Shown one piece after another: positions 32,692 through 41,091 of a stretch of 64,000 nt of DNA (positions are counted from its first letter, which is position 1; each line of letters opens with the position of its first letter). The stretch is from contig JAQTZZ010000013.1 in the NCBI GenBank assembly GCA_028687545.1, positions 21,635 to 85,634 on the forward strand, read 5' to 3'. This DNA comes from Candidatus Wallbacteria bacterium. GTDB taxonomy: Bacteria; Muiribacteriota; JAQTZZ01. A program made the translations under genes and the position numbers. Below the pieces are notes generated by a model that was not told the DNA's origin, searched no databases, and saw nothing but the letters and a program-made list of their open reading frames with translations.

Positions 32692-34446
32692 TCACTTTCT
32701 GATCAGGCTGACCCTGCCGCTGATCCTGTATCCTGTTTCTCCGTGTGATCTTCTCAACAGCCCGTCCACATTCACGAAATAGGATCCAGGTTTGGCAGGG
32801 ATGATCCTGAGCGCAGTAGTTCGGAATATTTTCACTCCCAGTTTTTCCTGCTGTTCGTTCAGCGTTCCTTTCCAGGAGTGGATCAATTGTTCCAGGGTTT
32901 TCAAAAACCCAAGGTCACTGGCCACTACTGCCAGAAAATCCCCGCTCGCCAGTGGGATACCTTTGGCGACCGGCAGATGTTCGCCCAGATCCCCGTTCAT
33001 GATCAGGATGAAGCTCAGGTTTTCGAATTCAGTCTCCAGATCATCAGCTATGACTTTGAATTCAGTTGTTTTCCCGAAGAGTTTCTGAAAATAATGTTTT
33101 AGGATCGCTAAAAACACGCCTACTATGAACGGACCCCTGTCTCCCAGAAGATAACCCAGGAATCCCTTGTAGTATTTAATAAATCTGTTTTCAGTGAAAA
33201 AAGGCACATCACCGAAGATTCCCACTCCCCCGAAACCGATGAAATGATATTTTCTGCGCCAGCCGGAGCTGTCTTCAGTCTTCACTTCCAGCACGTCGCT
33301 CTCCATGATGCGGTCTTTCGAGAAACCATCGCAGATGATCGCAACTGCCGGTTCCAGTTCGTCCGGGATCTGCAGGGCTTTACCGATCAGGTCGGCAGAC
33401 CCTTTCCGAAGAAAGGCCAGCCTGAGTCCGCTTTTTAAGCCAACAGAGCAGCAGGCTTCCAGGATGCTGTTGAAGGTACCGGCACCTCCGGCTGAGACTA
33501 TCTTCAGGCAACCTGATTTCAGCACTTCCCGGGCTTTTTTTCTGGCGGCCTGATGCGTATCCACGATCTGCACGGAAGTATGCGGGCTGTGTTTGCAGAA
33601 TTCCTCTTCCAGATGGTCCAGTTTTTTCCAGTCTTTGACAGATCCTGAGATTGAAGTTGCGATCACGCTGATTTCCGGGATTTGTTTCTGGGACATGATG
33701 ATCTCCTTGGTTTTTTCCAGTACTTCAGCCTGGGTCAGACTGTCAGTGCAGATCGGAAAGACCCGCACTCCGAATTTATCTTCGAGGATCCTGAGCGTAA
33801 ATTCATATGCTTCCTGAAGTGTTCTGAGAAATTCCCGCTGTTCGTGGGACTGGGTTTTCCCGCCTCTCTGCTCGATCCTTTCTAGAGCTGTCTCTGGAGC
33901 AACCTTTAAAAAAATGACATTACCTGGGATCTGAAGTGAGGTTCGGAAAATCCAGCCGGCCCACACGATTTCAGGGATACTGCTTAAATAGCGCAGGCCA
34001 TTACTCAGGTCGAGCTTTTTTCCGCCTGAAAGATAGGTGATGCATCTTTCATATTCCGCTTCATTGAATGCCTCAGGCCTGTAATGTCTGCCCCAGCCCA
34101 TGATGTTGATCAGAGGAGCGCCGTCGGTGATGATCAGGTCAGGCGAGAATCCATTCACAATTTCATTCTGGATTCTGCTCCTGCATAACAGCTCTGTCAA
34201 TTTTCCGATCTCATACAGGTATTCATTCCGGCTGAACTTGATCAGGCTGCCGATCAGATAACCGACCCTCAGCCTGTTAAGTCCTTCGGGTTCAGTCAGC
34301 CTGCCGTTGAAGCCCGAGATGACTGCCTTTTCCCCGATACCTGCGAGAGAGAATTTTCCAGCCAGGGCTGTCAGAATTCCATGATAGCAGGAACTTTTCC
34401 CGCTGCCGTCGATTCCCACTACTGCGAAGTGCCTATCAGTTCTCAT
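32692..34446 (-). CDS. Fusion of thymidylate-kinase-like P-loop domain and diacylglycerol-kinase-like domain
   Basis: The N-terminus (~1-240) is a P-loop kinase of the dTMP-kinase type: VVGIDGSGKSS, then ITDGAPLINIMGWG and PETALERIEQRGG. From ~245 on it is a lipid kinase of the diacylglycerol-kinase fold: IVSAGGAGTFNSILEAC (variant of GGDGT) and SFILIMNGDLGEHLPVAKG. The fusion is unusual, and both ATP sites look present. ATG 34446 overlaps the end of the trimodular lipid gene by 11 bases; an in-frame ATG at 34473 gives a less likely start. The context suggests phosphorylation of a lipid product (inference). Confidence 0.75.
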   Translation of the reverse strand: MRTDRHFAVVGIDGSGKSSCYHGILTALAGKFSLAGIGEKAVISGFNGRLTEPEGLNRLRVGYLIGSLIKFSRNEYLYEIGKLTELLCRSRIQNEIVNGFSPDLIITDGAPLINIMGWGRHYRPEAFNEAEYERCITYLSGGKKLDLSNGLRYLSSIPEIVWAGWIFRTSLQIPGNVIFLKVAPETALERIEQRGGKTQSHEQREFLRTLQEAYEFTLRILEDKFGVRVFPICTDSLTQAEVLEKTKEIIMSQKQIPEISVIATSISGSVKDWKKLDHLEEEFCKHSPHTSVQIVDTHQAARKKAREVLKSGCLKIVSAGGAGTFNSILEACCSVGLKSGLRLAFLRKGSADLIGKALQIPDELEPAVAIICDGFSKDRIMESDVLEVKTEDSSGWRRKYHFIGFGGVGIFGDVPFFTENRFIKYYKGFLGYLLGDRGPFIVGVFLAILKHYFQKLFGKTTEFKVIADDLETEFENLSFILIMNGDLGEHLPVAKGIPLASGDFLAVVASDLGFLKTLEQLIHSWKGTLNEQQEKLGVKIFRTTALRIIPAKPGSYFVNVDGLLRRSHGETGYRISGRVSLIRK

Positions 34447-37081
34447 GTTTATCCACCAGACTGACCACCGCATCCCGGATCTGCCTTGAAATCAGCCTGT
34501 ATTTTTCGTAGTCAGTCCCGCATCCGGACATGTCCATCCGGCCGGCCTGAATCTGCGGGCCGATCAGGATCCCTACCTTAGCGGGTTTCGGAATCATTGC
34601 ACCTTTGGGAAGGGATTTATCAGCTCCATAGATATACACCGGAACTACCGGTATTTTCAACCGGAGAGCCAGGGCACCAATCCCGGGCTTGAATTCCGTC
34701 AGACTGCCGTCCCTGGTCCTGGTGCCTTCCGGGAAAAGGATCACTGATTTTCCGAGCAGGATCAGCTCCTCGCAGATCCTGAGCCCTCTGACGAAATCAC
34801 CAAGCCTGTCGAAAGGGAAGGTATTGAAAAAAAACCTGACTGCACTTCCCTTGATTTTTTTAGAGAAAAAATAATCCCTCGCTGCCGGCGCGAGTATATC
34901 CCTGACCCTGTTGAAAGGCAGGGCCGTCAGTATGAGGGGGAAATCCAGCAGGCTGGCATGATTAGCTGCCACGATGAAGGATCCTTTTTCAGGTATGTTT
35001 TCGAGTCCTTCGACCCTGCAGTCTAGAAAAGTCTTGAAGATTGATCTGAACAGCAGGTATGACATCTGATGAAAGACGGAAAATTTAGCGTTCGTTTCCA
35101 TTATTTTCCGGGCTTCATCCCTGAAATCATCGTCGTTTTCCCGTTCAAGCGGACCACTTATCGCAAATCTGCAGAGTTCCTCCATGGTATTAATCTCAAA
35201 CGCTGAACTCTCTGGAATCGAAATGCCTTTTTCTCTCTGCAGTGCTGAGAACACTTCGATTTTCATCAGCGAATCGATCCCCAGATCCGCGTATAGATTT
35301 GACTGCATGGAAATCTCTATGCCGGATCCTGAGATCCTGGCCACTATTTCCCTTAAATCATCGGTGAATTCATTGCCTGTAGGAATGTTTTTCCCGTTTT
35401 CCTGGGAAGGAATTTCGGTTTTCGCATTCTTCACGAGATCGTTCACCAGAGCCCGTTTGATTTTTCTGGAAGCTGTCTTCGGAAGTTCCTGATCCCAGAT
35501 TTCAAAGCTGGAAATCCGCTTGTAATCAGCGAGGTTGCGGCTCAGCCTGTTTATCTCTGCCGCAATGGTCTTCCTGACCAGGTTTTTACTTCGGTCCGCA
35601 GGCTCAAATCTATCCAAGTCCGGAAAAATCACGGCATGGACTTTTTCGCTCCCTTTGCGGGAACCCTCCGCGGCTTTTCCCAGTACGCAGATTTCTCTGA
35701 TAAACTCGCTTCTGCCGATCACCTCTTCCACCTCTTCCGGATAAACCTTTTTCCCTGCTCCAAGCACGATCAGGTTCTTTTTCCTGCCTGACAGGAAAAG
35801 ATATCCATGATCGAGATAACCCAGGTCTCCGGTGTGAAACCAGCCGTCCCTGATCACAGAAGAGGTGAGGTCCGGTTTTCCGCTGTAGCCTGACATCAGA
35901 TTCGGTCCGCGGACCAGCAGTTCTCCTGTGCGGGGATCGCTCGCGTTGCTTCTCTCGATTTTCACTTCCACACCAGGCAGGGGCTTTCCGACAGATCCCA
36001 GCCGGTTGTCTCTAAAGGTGTTGACTGATACCACAGGTGAGGTCTCGGTCAGACCGTACCCTTGAAAAACGTTGAAGCCCATAGCTCTCAAGTCTGATTC
36101 CAGGCTGATGTCCAGGGGCGCTCCTCCGCAATAGAAACATCTGAGGCGGCCTCCGAATTTCCGGTGAATGGTGCGGAACAGAAATCTGCCTGGATTGATT
36201 CCGAGTCTGTTTAAACAAAGAGAAAATTTCAGCATCAGGTCAAAGGCTTTGCGGACAGGGTCCGGCATTTCCCTGATCTGGCGCAGGATACCGTTGTGGA
36301 TCATCTTCAAAATCAGGGGCACACAGACGATCATGGTGGCCTGCTGCTGATTCAGCAGAGCGGTGATGGAGGGTGCGCTGAGGCTTTCGCAATAGGTGAT
36401 ACCCGCTCCCCCATAGAGAGGGCCGATCAGGCCTGCGACCAGTTCGAACATGTGGTTGAGGGGCAGGATGGAGATGAAATGATCATCCGGGCTGATCTCA
36501 AGTACAGAGTTCAAGGCACGGGTTTCGAAGAGGAGATTGCCATAGGTCAGTTCCACTCCCTTGGCTACGCCCATAGTGCCCGAAGTGTAGACGATCAGGG
36601 CAGTGGCGTCGGGATCAGCATGCGGAGCGCAGCCGTCTTCTGAGCTGGAGCTTTGGAAATCTGCGATCTGAATCAAATTTTCGTCGGTCCGGTCCAGACA
36701 GATAACCTGTTCCAGTAATGGAAGCGCCTGCCTGTGATTAGAAATGCCCAGAAAGGGTGCGGAGACGAAAATGCACCTGCACTTCGAATCATTGAGGATG
36801 AAGATGATTTCCGGCCAGCTCAGTCTGCTGTCGATCGGAACTACGATCCCGGACATGGAGACGATTCCGAAGAAAGCTGCTGCCCATTCCGGTCTGTTTT
36901 CCGAGAGGATGGCGATCCTGTCCCTGTCTCCCAGTCCATGCCGGCACAGGATTCCGGCAATGGCAGCAGCCATGTTCCTGAGCCCGGTAAAGGAAATTTC
37001 CCTGTCTTTGAGCCTGAGCGCAGTCCTGTCACCGAATCGGCTTACTGCTTCGTGGAAAATCTCAAGAATCGAATTTCTCAT
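34436..37081 (-). CDS. Trimodular acyl-CoA/ACP synthetase - acyl carrier protein - PlsC acyltransferase
   Basis: 881 aa from ATG 37081 (GTG 37114 is possible). Module 1 (~1-530) is an AMP-forming acyl-activating enzyme: VYTSGTMGVAKGVELTYG (~164), YGLTETSPVVSVN, HTGDLGYLDHGYLFLSGRKK (~414). Module 2 (~550-630) is a carrier protein with phosphopantetheine serine in LGIDSLMKIE (~600). Module 3 (~680-870) is a PlsC/LPLAT acyltransferase: NHASLLDFP (HX4D, ~702) and LFPEGTRTRDG (~782). It could load a free fatty acid onto its own carrier and pass it to a glycerol-phosphate-type acceptor. It is coupled to the lipid-kinase fusion downstream. Confidence 0.88.
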   Translation of the reverse strand: MRNSILEIFHEAVSRFGDRTALRLKDREISFTGLRNMAAAIAGILCRHGLGDRDRIAILSENRPEWAAAFFGIVSMSGIVVPIDSRLSWPEIIFILNDSKCRCIFVSAPFLGISNHRQALPLLEQVICLDRTDENLIQIADFQSSSSEDGCAPHADPDATALIVYTSGTMGVAKGVELTYGNLLFETRALNSVLEISPDDHFISILPLNHMFELVAGLIGPLYGGAGITYCESLSAPSITALLNQQQATMIVCVPLILKMIHNGILRQIREMPDPVRKAFDLMLKFSLCLNRLGINPGRFLFRTIHRKFGGRLRCFYCGGAPLDISLESDLRAMGFNVFQGYGLTETSPVVSVNTFRDNRLGSVGKPLPGVEVKIERSNASDPRTGELLVRGPNLMSGYSGKPDLTSSVIRDGWFHTGDLGYLDHGYLFLSGRKKNLIVLGAGKKVYPEEVEEVIGRSEFIREICVLGKAAEGSRKGSEKVHAVIFPDLDRFEPADRSKNLVRKTIAAEINRLSRNLADYKRISSFEIWDQELPKTASRKIKRALVNDLVKNAKTEIPSQENGKNIPTGNEFTDDLREIVARISGSGIEISMQSNLYADLGIDSLMKIEVFSALQREKGISIPESSAFEINTMEELCRFAISGPLERENDDDFRDEARKIMETNAKFSVFHQMSYLLFRSIFKTFLDCRVEGLENIPEKGSFIVAANHASLLDFPLILTALPFNRVRDILAPAARDYFFSKKIKGSAVRFFFNTFPFDRLGDFVRGLRICEELILLGKSVILFPEGTRTRDGSLTEFKPGIGALALRLKIPVVPVYIYGADKSLPKGAMIPKPAKVGILIGPQIQAGRMDMSGCGTDYEKYRLISRQIRDAVVSLVDKHEN

Positions 37082-37107
37082 TGATGTATAATAACATAAA
37101 CACTCAT

Positions 37108-37137
37108 TTGTCACCGACGGGATCGATCAGGTAAAAT
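37108..37137 (+). promoter_or_regulatory. Candidate promoter for the metallophosphoesterase
   Basis: TTGTCA (37108-37113), 18-bp spacer, TAAAAT (37132-37137), about 55 bases before ATG 37193. Confidence 0.45.
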
Positions 37138-37192
37138 GATTGTAAATATTAAATAATGTGATTCAGGGGAGGATGGAACGGGGAACTCAAGG

Positions 37193-38344
37193 ATGCTGAA
37201 TGTTTTGATTTTCTGGTTCTGGCTGTGCTGCCTGAATTGCCAGGCAGCAACCAGGATTCTAGTGCTGGGAGATTTGCAGATTCAGGGGACTGTTCCCCTG
37301 GAATTGAACCGTGAAACAGCGGTGACCGACTGGAAAGGGCAGAAACTGGCCTCTGAAGAATTCGGTAAATCGCTCAAAACATTGATCACAGCTTCCATGC
37401 CGGACATGATTTTGCAGACCGGGGATTTCGTGGAATTCAATGAATCTTTGAAAATCGCCTGCACCGGCGAAGCCGGGACGCTGGAGATCATTCCTTATCC
37501 TGTGCAGGAGTGGAGAGATACACTGCAGTTTTTCCCGGGAGGGACAGACATATACACTACTCCAGGCAATCATGACACTCTGAAGGAAACACTGTTCAAA
37601 GCGCACTATACTGATCCGGGAAAATCTAAATTCGTGGTGGATGGGCTTAACCGACCGCCGTCTTATCTCAGTTTTGAAGAGCGGAAAGATCTGCAGGAGC
37701 TGAGATTTCCCAATCTTAAAGGCAAGCTGCGGCTGGTCCTGTCTCCATCCAGCTACCTGGCCTATTTTTCTGAGTTTAATCTGTTGTCGCTGGATGGAGA
37801 TGAGATCCAGAAGAGTAACTCTGTATTGGAATTTTTTGCCTCGCAGATGCCGGCAGGCGATCAGAAACCTCTGATCATACTCTGCCATTATCCGATCTAT
37901 CCCGGCAGGAAGAAAAACAATGCCGTCTCAGGCAAGATAGCACAGGCTCTGCTGCCGTTTCTGAATACTCACAACTGTGTTCTGTATTTAAGCGGGCATG
38001 AACATTATTATCTGCGCTATGCCGACGAATCGCTGCGCAACATGTACACTGAGATTGATGCACCGACCGCCAAATTCGTGACAGTGGGTAATTTCTGCTG
38101 CAAAGAACCTGACAGATACGACTTCAATCCAAAATTCGGTAATAAAAAAGACTATTATCTTTACGAAGGTCCAAATTATGCGGAGATCAACATCGACGAG
38201 GAAAAGCTTGAATTCAAAGCCTATGGAAAATACACGGCAGGCTGGGAGAAAATCGACAGTTTCACGCTTGTTTTCAAAAGCGAAGCTGCTCAGAGTGCCG
38301 AGACCGAGGAAGTGAAGAAGAACGAGGAAACAAGCCCGGAATAA
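37193..38344 (+). CDS. Exported calcineurin-like metallophosphoesterase
   Basis: 383 aa with signal peptide (VLIFWFWLCCLNCQA). Metal-site blocks in family order: LVLGDLQ (the usual D-x-H is D-x-Q here), LQTGDFVEFN, TTPGNHDTL, ILCHYPIYPG and YLSGHEHYYLR. Similar to purple-acid-phosphatase-like or exported phosphodiesterases. The C-terminal tail is charged (EEVKKNEETSPE). It stands alone, divergent from the lipid locus, and ends in a terminator-like hairpin. The substrate cannot be told. Confidence 0.82.
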   Translation: MLNVLIFWFWLCCLNCQAATRILVLGDLQIQGTVPLELNRETAVTDWKGQKLASEEFGKSLKTLITASMPDMILQTGDFVEFNESLKIACTGEAGTLEIIPYPVQEWRDTLQFFPGGTDIYTTPGNHDTLKETLFKAHYTDPGKSKFVVDGLNRPPSYLSFEERKDLQELRFPNLKGKLRLVLSPSSYLAYFSEFNLLSLDGDEIQKSNSVLEFFASQMPAGDQKPLIILCHYPIYPGRKKNNAVSGKIAQALLPFLNTHNCVLYLSGHEHYYLRYADESLRNMYTEIDAPTAKFVTVGNFCCKEPDRYDFNPKFGNKKDYYLYEGPNYAEINIDEEKLEFKAYGKYTAGWEKIDSFTLVFKSEAAQSAETEEVKKNEETSPE

Positions 38345-38355
38345 TCCCGGGCTTT
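38332..38355 (+). terminator. Hairpin terminator, possibly bidirectional
   Basis: AAGCCCGG, a short loop, then CCGGGCTT, followed by TTGTC rather than a long T-run. It overlaps the stop of the metallophosphoesterase and sits between convergent genes. Confidence 0.5.
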
Positions 38356-38372
38356 GTCAAGCGCTCTTCAGA

Positions 38373-38627
38373 TTACTGCTGGGGCTTGTTTTCAGGTTCC
38401 GGCGTCACGGTACTTGCATCCTCCGAATCCCGGCGGCGGATCGGCCGGTAGATCGTAGTCACTACGAAAAGCAGGTACAGGCCTACCCCGATGCCGCTGA
38501 TGAAACCCAGTGCCACGAACATGATGCGCACAATCACAGGGTCGATTTCGAAGTATTCACCGAGCCCTCCGCAGACTCCGCTGATGACCCGGTCCTCGCG
38601 CGAACGGTAATAACGTTTTGCAGCCAT
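38373..38627 (-). CDS. PspC-domain membrane protein
   Basis: 84 aa. The PspC signature is clear: YYRSREDRVISGVCGGLGEY, then DPVIVRIMFVALGF and a membrane segment (GIGVGLYLLFVVTTIYRP), with a charged tail. The family takes part in envelope-stress (phage-shock) responses. There is no pspA/B partner here. A textbook AAGGAGG precedes ATG 38627. Confidence 0.92.
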   Translation of the reverse strand: MAAKRYYRSREDRVISGVCGGLGEYFEIDPVIVRIMFVALGFISGIGVGLYLLFVVTTIYRPIRRRDSEDASTVTPEPENKPQQ

Positions 38628-38771
38628 GTTGCCTCCTTTAGCTGGTTTCTAATTACAGTTTAGCTCAAATCCTGGATCTGCGGAATATTTACCTTGCAAC
38701 AATCCGCAACAATCGGATAGATCAGAAACCGCGGGAATAGAGGGTGAAATCAAGAACTGCCTGACTGTAAA

Positions 38772-38912
38772 TTAATTTATCTTCTTATCTTTACAATGGT
38801 TGCATCTGGTGATTTCTTTTCTGGAACGGTCATTAGTTTTGGAACAAACGGTATCAATCCGCATGTCGATTAATGATCGAACATTAATGGCATAAATGCA
38901 TCTTTTGCCCAT
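38772..38912 (-). CDS. Small cysteine-containing ORF (46 aa)
   Basis: ATG 38912 is preceded by AAGGAGAGA at good spacing. The peptide is basic, with four cysteines including a C-terminal RCNHCKDKK (CxxC) and ends KIN. No family was recognised. It is the only coding signal seen in the 470-base gap between PspC and the prepilin; the rest of that gap (38628-38771, 38913-39099) holds nothing clear. Confidence 0.35.
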   Translation of the reverse strand: MGKRCIYAINVRSLIDMRIDTVCSKTNDRSRKEITRCNHCKDKKIN

Positions 38913-39099
38913 GGTCTCTCCTTTCTCCCCCAATTAGAGATTCTCCCGACCATGGCTTCACTGCATATCGCTATTGTACCCATGTTATGTTCAATGTCAA
39001 CAGTATTGCGGACAAAGTCACAATACGCACTTCACCATCTCCCAGGCATTCGGAATTTACCGCATTGAAAAGTCCAGGTCATGGCTGGAACCGTTCAGC

Positions 39100-39984
39100 T
39101 TAATATTCCCCCGGCCGCCTCATTCTTGTGTTGCTTTTAGACTGCACTGCCAGGTTGTGGCGGGAGTCGGAATAGCTGCAGCAGGTCCAGGGCGGGTTGA
39201 TCGAGGCATCGTTCATCCGGACATAAATATCGGCTTCAAATGATCTGCAGCCTGCGCCGTTGTTCCTGCCCACCAGCAGGCTGACGAAGTTGTAGTGGCC
39301 GTCCAGAGTGCCGGCATCAATGCCGGTTGCCGGTTCCTGCAGCGTCAGCGATCCGATGCATCCTGCCATCGGCTGCCCGGTCGGATCCTTGCCAGTATCA
39401 TTTGTCGAACTGTCGCCTGTCGTAAAAGTGACTGTCGCTGCACTTGTATTATCATAGGAACCTTTGAACTGGAAATCAGCTCCATTTACAGCGGCTTTCA
39501 TCGGATATTTCGGAGTTTTGCTGAAATAGATGGTGATCACGTCCCCGTTGTCGAGCTGGCCGTTGCCGTTCACATCACCGCTCTGGGCAGCATCGTATAT
39601 AGCCAGGGGCGGCAGGTAGGAAACGATCAGATTGTCTCTGTTGGCAGGATCCATGATGTCCATGGACACCTTGCCGTCAGGTCCGTTGGACATGATGATT
39701 CCGTCGGTGGGTAAGATGGAATACTGGTTGCCCCATGGGTCTCTTTTGTTTTCCGTCAGATATCTTGGCACCAGCCAGTCCAGGGTCTCGCATTTCCTGG
39801 ATTCCTGGGCCTGGAAGCGGACGATAGCGTCGCGGACCCCGTTCATGGAGCTCTGGGCTGTGGAGATTCTGGCCCTTGTGGCCATGTCCCCCAGTTCAGG
39901 GAGCAGCACAGCGATCAAGATTCCGATGATCGCAACGACGATCATCAGCTCGACCAGTGAGAAGCCTCTAATTTTGTGAGACAT
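39100..39984 (-). CDS. Type II/IV prepilin-like protein (pseudopilin)
   Basis: 294 aa from ATG 39984, preceded by GGGGGTAGA. Type III signal: KIRG then FSLVELMIVVAIIGILIAVL, with the expected Glu at +5; cleavage by a prepilin peptidase would fall after Gly. The GspG-like region contains KRDPWGNQYSI (typical major pseudopilin block). A dockerin-like calcium loop, GDVNGNGQLDNGD, lies in the middle (~154-166), and the C-terminal half is a beta-rich extension of unknown role. The pilin or pseudopilin could work with the secretins at 5.8-10.3 kb, though they are 29 kb away. Confidence 0.88.
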   Translation of the reverse strand: MSHKIRGFSLVELMIVVAIIGILIAVLLPELGDMATRARISTAQSSMNGVRDAIVRFQAQESRKCETLDWLVPRYLTENKRDPWGNQYSILPTDGIIMSNGPDGKVSMDIMDPANRDNLIVSYLPPLAIYDAAQSGDVNGNGQLDNGDVITIYFSKTPKYPMKAAVNGADFQFKGSYDNTSAATVTFTTGDSSTNDTGKDPTGQPMAGCIGSLTLQEPATGIDAGTLDGHYNFVSLLVGRNNGAGCRSFEADIYVRMNDASINPPWTCCSYSDSRHNLAVQSKSNTRMRRPGEY

Positions 39985-40350
39985 GATTCTACCCCCTGAT
40001 AAACTTAGTATTTGTAAACTGATCAAGCAGATTGAATGCCATTTTAAGGCTGGTTAACAACCAAACACTGTGCAGACGAAGATGAGGTGGAATCATTGCA
40101 GGACAGGCATTTAAAGCCGGCGGTTCATGAATTCAGGACTGGTCCCTGCTGGAACAGGCATTGAGTTCAGGGTTATTTTAGCGGTTTTTGTTCAGAAAAG
40201 TGTAAACTTTACCCAAGTCTGGCACACTATCAAGAATCATCTCCTGCTGACTTTTGATAGGCAAGAGCTGATTTTATGATCTGAGTTACTTCCCAAATAC
40301 TTTTACCGGCTGTAAATATTTGATACAATAGGGGAAGGCAATTAGAGAGA
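39985..40350. other. Intergenic gap upstream of the prepilin
   Basis: No coding signal seen. It holds the prepilin ribosome-binding site and one weak promoter candidate (40206-40233). Confidence 0.5.
40206..40233 (-). promoter_or_regulatory. Weak candidate promoter for the prepilin
   Basis: Minus strand: TTGATA (40233-40228), 16-bp spacer, TAAAGT (40211-40206). It would give a leader of about 215 bases before ATG 39984. Confidence 0.3.
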
Positions 40351-40437
40351 TGGTGCCGAAGGAGGGACTTGAACCCTCATGGGCCTAAGCCCACCGGATT
40401 TTGAGTCCGGCGCGTATGCCAATTCCACCACTTCGGC
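40351..40437 (-). tRNA. tRNA-Leu (anticodon CAA)
   Basis: 87 bases including an encoded 3' CCA. The acceptor arm GCCGAAG pairs with CTTCGGC. The anticodon stem CCGGA/TCCGG encloses loop CTCAAAA, giving anticodon CAA at 40403-40401. The long variable arm expected for leucine tRNAs is present, and the T-arm reads GGGTTCAAGTCCC. Confidence 0.95.
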
Positions 40438-40446
40438 ACTGCTTAA

Positions 40447-40475
40447 ATACTATGGAAATTAGTGGAACATGTCAA
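40447..40475 (-). promoter_or_regulatory. Promoter for tRNA-Leu
   Basis: Minus strand: TTGACA (40475-40470), 17-bp spacer, TAGTAT (40452-40447), ending ten bases before the tRNA 5' end. Confidence 0.65.
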
Positions 40476-40494
40476 TACCGGGAATGAGGTAGGA

Positions 40495-41091
40495 ATGTCG
40501 GAAGTTCTGTCTGTCAGCGGAAAAAAAATATTGATGCTGTTGCCTTTTCTGGCAGGCCTTTTACTGACAGGCTGCGGGAAGCAGAAAGTCAGAGCAGTCT
40601 ATCCGGATTTTTATCCTGATCCGCTTGCCATGTTCGAGGAAGTCTGGAAGCAGAACGGCAAACCGGATACAGCAGTGACCAAAGGGAGCGGTGAAGTGTC
40701 AGGAAAGACTCTCCCGATGTTTTCAGCGGATAAGGAAAAAATCCGTAAAATGGTTAATCAGGGGGATTTCAGCGAAATCAACAACCTGGTCGGAAGCGGT
40801 AACATGGACCAGGCTATCAGCAAATTGAAAGCAATGAAATCCGCCTACAGGGACGATCCTGAGAAGTACAACCCTTTCCTGGTCATGCACTGCTCCTTCT
40901 ATCTGTCGGATCTCTATCACAAGAAGAACAGCCCGGAATGGAAGAGCGAAATGGACGACGTGATGAAATACTACACTAATATCAGCGAAAACCCGGATGT
41001 GAAGAAAGTGGTGCAGGACATGCAGGATGTGGACAAATTCATGCAGCAGTTCCACCCGGTCAACACCACAGAGGTCGAAAACAACCAATAA
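40495..41091 (+). CDS. Lipoprotein of unknown function
   Basis: 198 aa from ATG 40495, with AGGTAGGA just upstream (ATG 40462 is the longer alternative). Lipoprotein signal: KKILMLLPFLAGLLLTGC, with the acylated cysteine at the end of LLTGC. The mature part is helical, containing paired helices around 90-140 (FSEINNLVGSGNMDQAISKL) with a faint TPR look. No family was recognised. Its stop codon shares an A with the ATG of the next gene. Confidence 0.75.
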   Translation: MSEVLSVSGKKILMLLPFLAGLLLTGCGKQKVRAVYPDFYPDPLAMFEEVWKQNGKPDTAVTKGSGEVSGKTLPMFSADKEKIRKMVNQGDFSEINNLVGSGNMDQAISKLKAMKSAYRDDPEKYNPFLVMHCSFYLSDLYHKKNSPEWKSEMDDVMKYYTNISENPDVKKVVQDMQDVDKFMQQFHPVNTTEVENNQ

